Shown: positions 21,886-22,183 of the stretch, in pieces
Layout of the letters: each line of letters starts with the position of its first letter
Position numbering within the stretch: position 1 is the first letter of the stretch
Program-made: the position numbers and the translations under genes
Origin: JBNJEM01 sp051745935
Lineage (GTDB): Bacteria > Planctomycetota > Planctomycetia > Pirellulales > Pirellulaceae
Reading direction: 5' to 3'
Length of the DNA: 22,183 bases
Assembly (NCBI GenBank): GCA_051745935.1
Contig: JBNJEM010000051.1
Coordinates: 1-22,183 of the forward strand
Notes under the pieces: model-generated
Seen by the model: only the letters and a program-made list of their open reading frames with translations
What the model was told of the DNA's origin: nothing
Database searches by the model: none

Positions 21886-22183
21886 ATCTCGTGGGTGAAT
21901 CAGGCTCGTGAGCTACAGGCGGTCCGGCGCGCGCTCAGACCCCCACGAGTTCATCTCGTGGGTGAATCAGGCTCGTGAGCTACAGGCGGTACGGCGCGCG
22001 CTCAGACCCCCACGAGTTCATCTCGTGGGTGAATCAGGCTCGTGAGCTAACAGGCGGTCCGGCGCGCACTCAGACCCCCACGAGTTCACCTCGTGGGTGA
22101 ATCAGGCTCGTGAGCTAAGGCGGTACGGCGCGCGCTCAGACCCCCACGAGTTCACCTCGTGGGTGAATCAGGCTCGTGAGCTA
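21886..22183. repeat. 67-bp tandem palindromic repeat, running off the window
   Basis: Units start at 21886, 21953, 22020, 22088 and 22154 (periods 67, 67, 68, 66); the fifth is cut by the window end. Each junction forms a hairpin of CCCACGAG, loop TTCAT or TTCAC, CTCGTGGG, and each unit contains GCTCGTGAGC. Copies alternate GGTCC and GGTAC in the GC-rich core, so higher-order duplication of two units is possible. It lies about 125 bases after the deacetylase stop. There are no unique spacers, so it is not a CRISPR array. It is non-coding as far as I can see. Confidence 0.93.

Noticed and set aside
21886..22183. CRISPR array
   Set aside because: The repeat units are contiguous 67-mers with no unique spacers, and there is no cas gene.

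Overview
The window looks like chromosomal DNA of a planctomycete, probably from the Pirellulales or a thermophilic relative. This is inferred from the kind of genes present: a GldF-GldG fusion next to a DUF4340 protein, a Gfo/Idh oxidoreductase paired with a UroD-like protein, a lone MraZ, and a ~206-residue Nudix 'phosphoesterase'. Intergenic DNA is GC-rich and crowded with repeats. No rRNA, tRNA, CRISPR array, transposase or phage gene was found.

Layout. 1-2000 (+): a palindrome pair, then cbiQ and cbiO, the membrane and ATPase parts of an ECF-type cobalt importer. 2049-4202 (+): a penicillin-acylase-family Ntn hydrolase. 10282-4361 (-): a three-gene unit reading ABC ATPase, GldF-GldG fusion, DUF4340 protein with a very acidic repeat region. 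10283-11330: a long divergent gap with a 17-bp minisatellite and an 11-bp-stem hairpin. 11331-13683 (+): Gfo/Idh oxidoreductase and UroD/MtaA-like protein. 14871-14419 (-): mraZ, preceded by a clear MraZ operator over a promoter. 16213-15065 (-): GT4 glycosyltransferase. 16536-17582 (+): queA. 17826-18446 (+): Nudix-fold protein. 19159-19488 (+): A-type Fe-S carrier. 19759-21761 (+): cobL (CbiE-CbiT fusion) overlapping a BshB1-like LmbE/PIG-L deacetylase. The right edge is a 67-bp tandem palindromic repeat that runs off the window.

How the genes relate. Both ends concern cobalamin: cobalt uptake on the left, precorrin-6Y methylation/decarboxylation on the right. The UroD/MtaA-like protein could also use a corrinoid-linked substrate, but its zinc motif is altered. 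The ABC ATPase, the fused permease/GldG and DUF4340 very likely form one envelope complex. Most other genes are single transcription units.

The most notable non-coding signals are two. First, five tandem TGGG-type boxes on an exact 10-bp period lie over a sigma70-like promoter in front of mraZ, although no division genes follow it. Second, an approximately 100-bp interspersed element occurs five times, always in the same orientation and mostly between co-directional + strand genes. Its terminal stem is kept by a compensatory base change in one copy and a wobble pair in another. Four further minisatellites (7, 14, 16 and 17 bp) and a 48-bp coding repeat each have an unrelated sequence.
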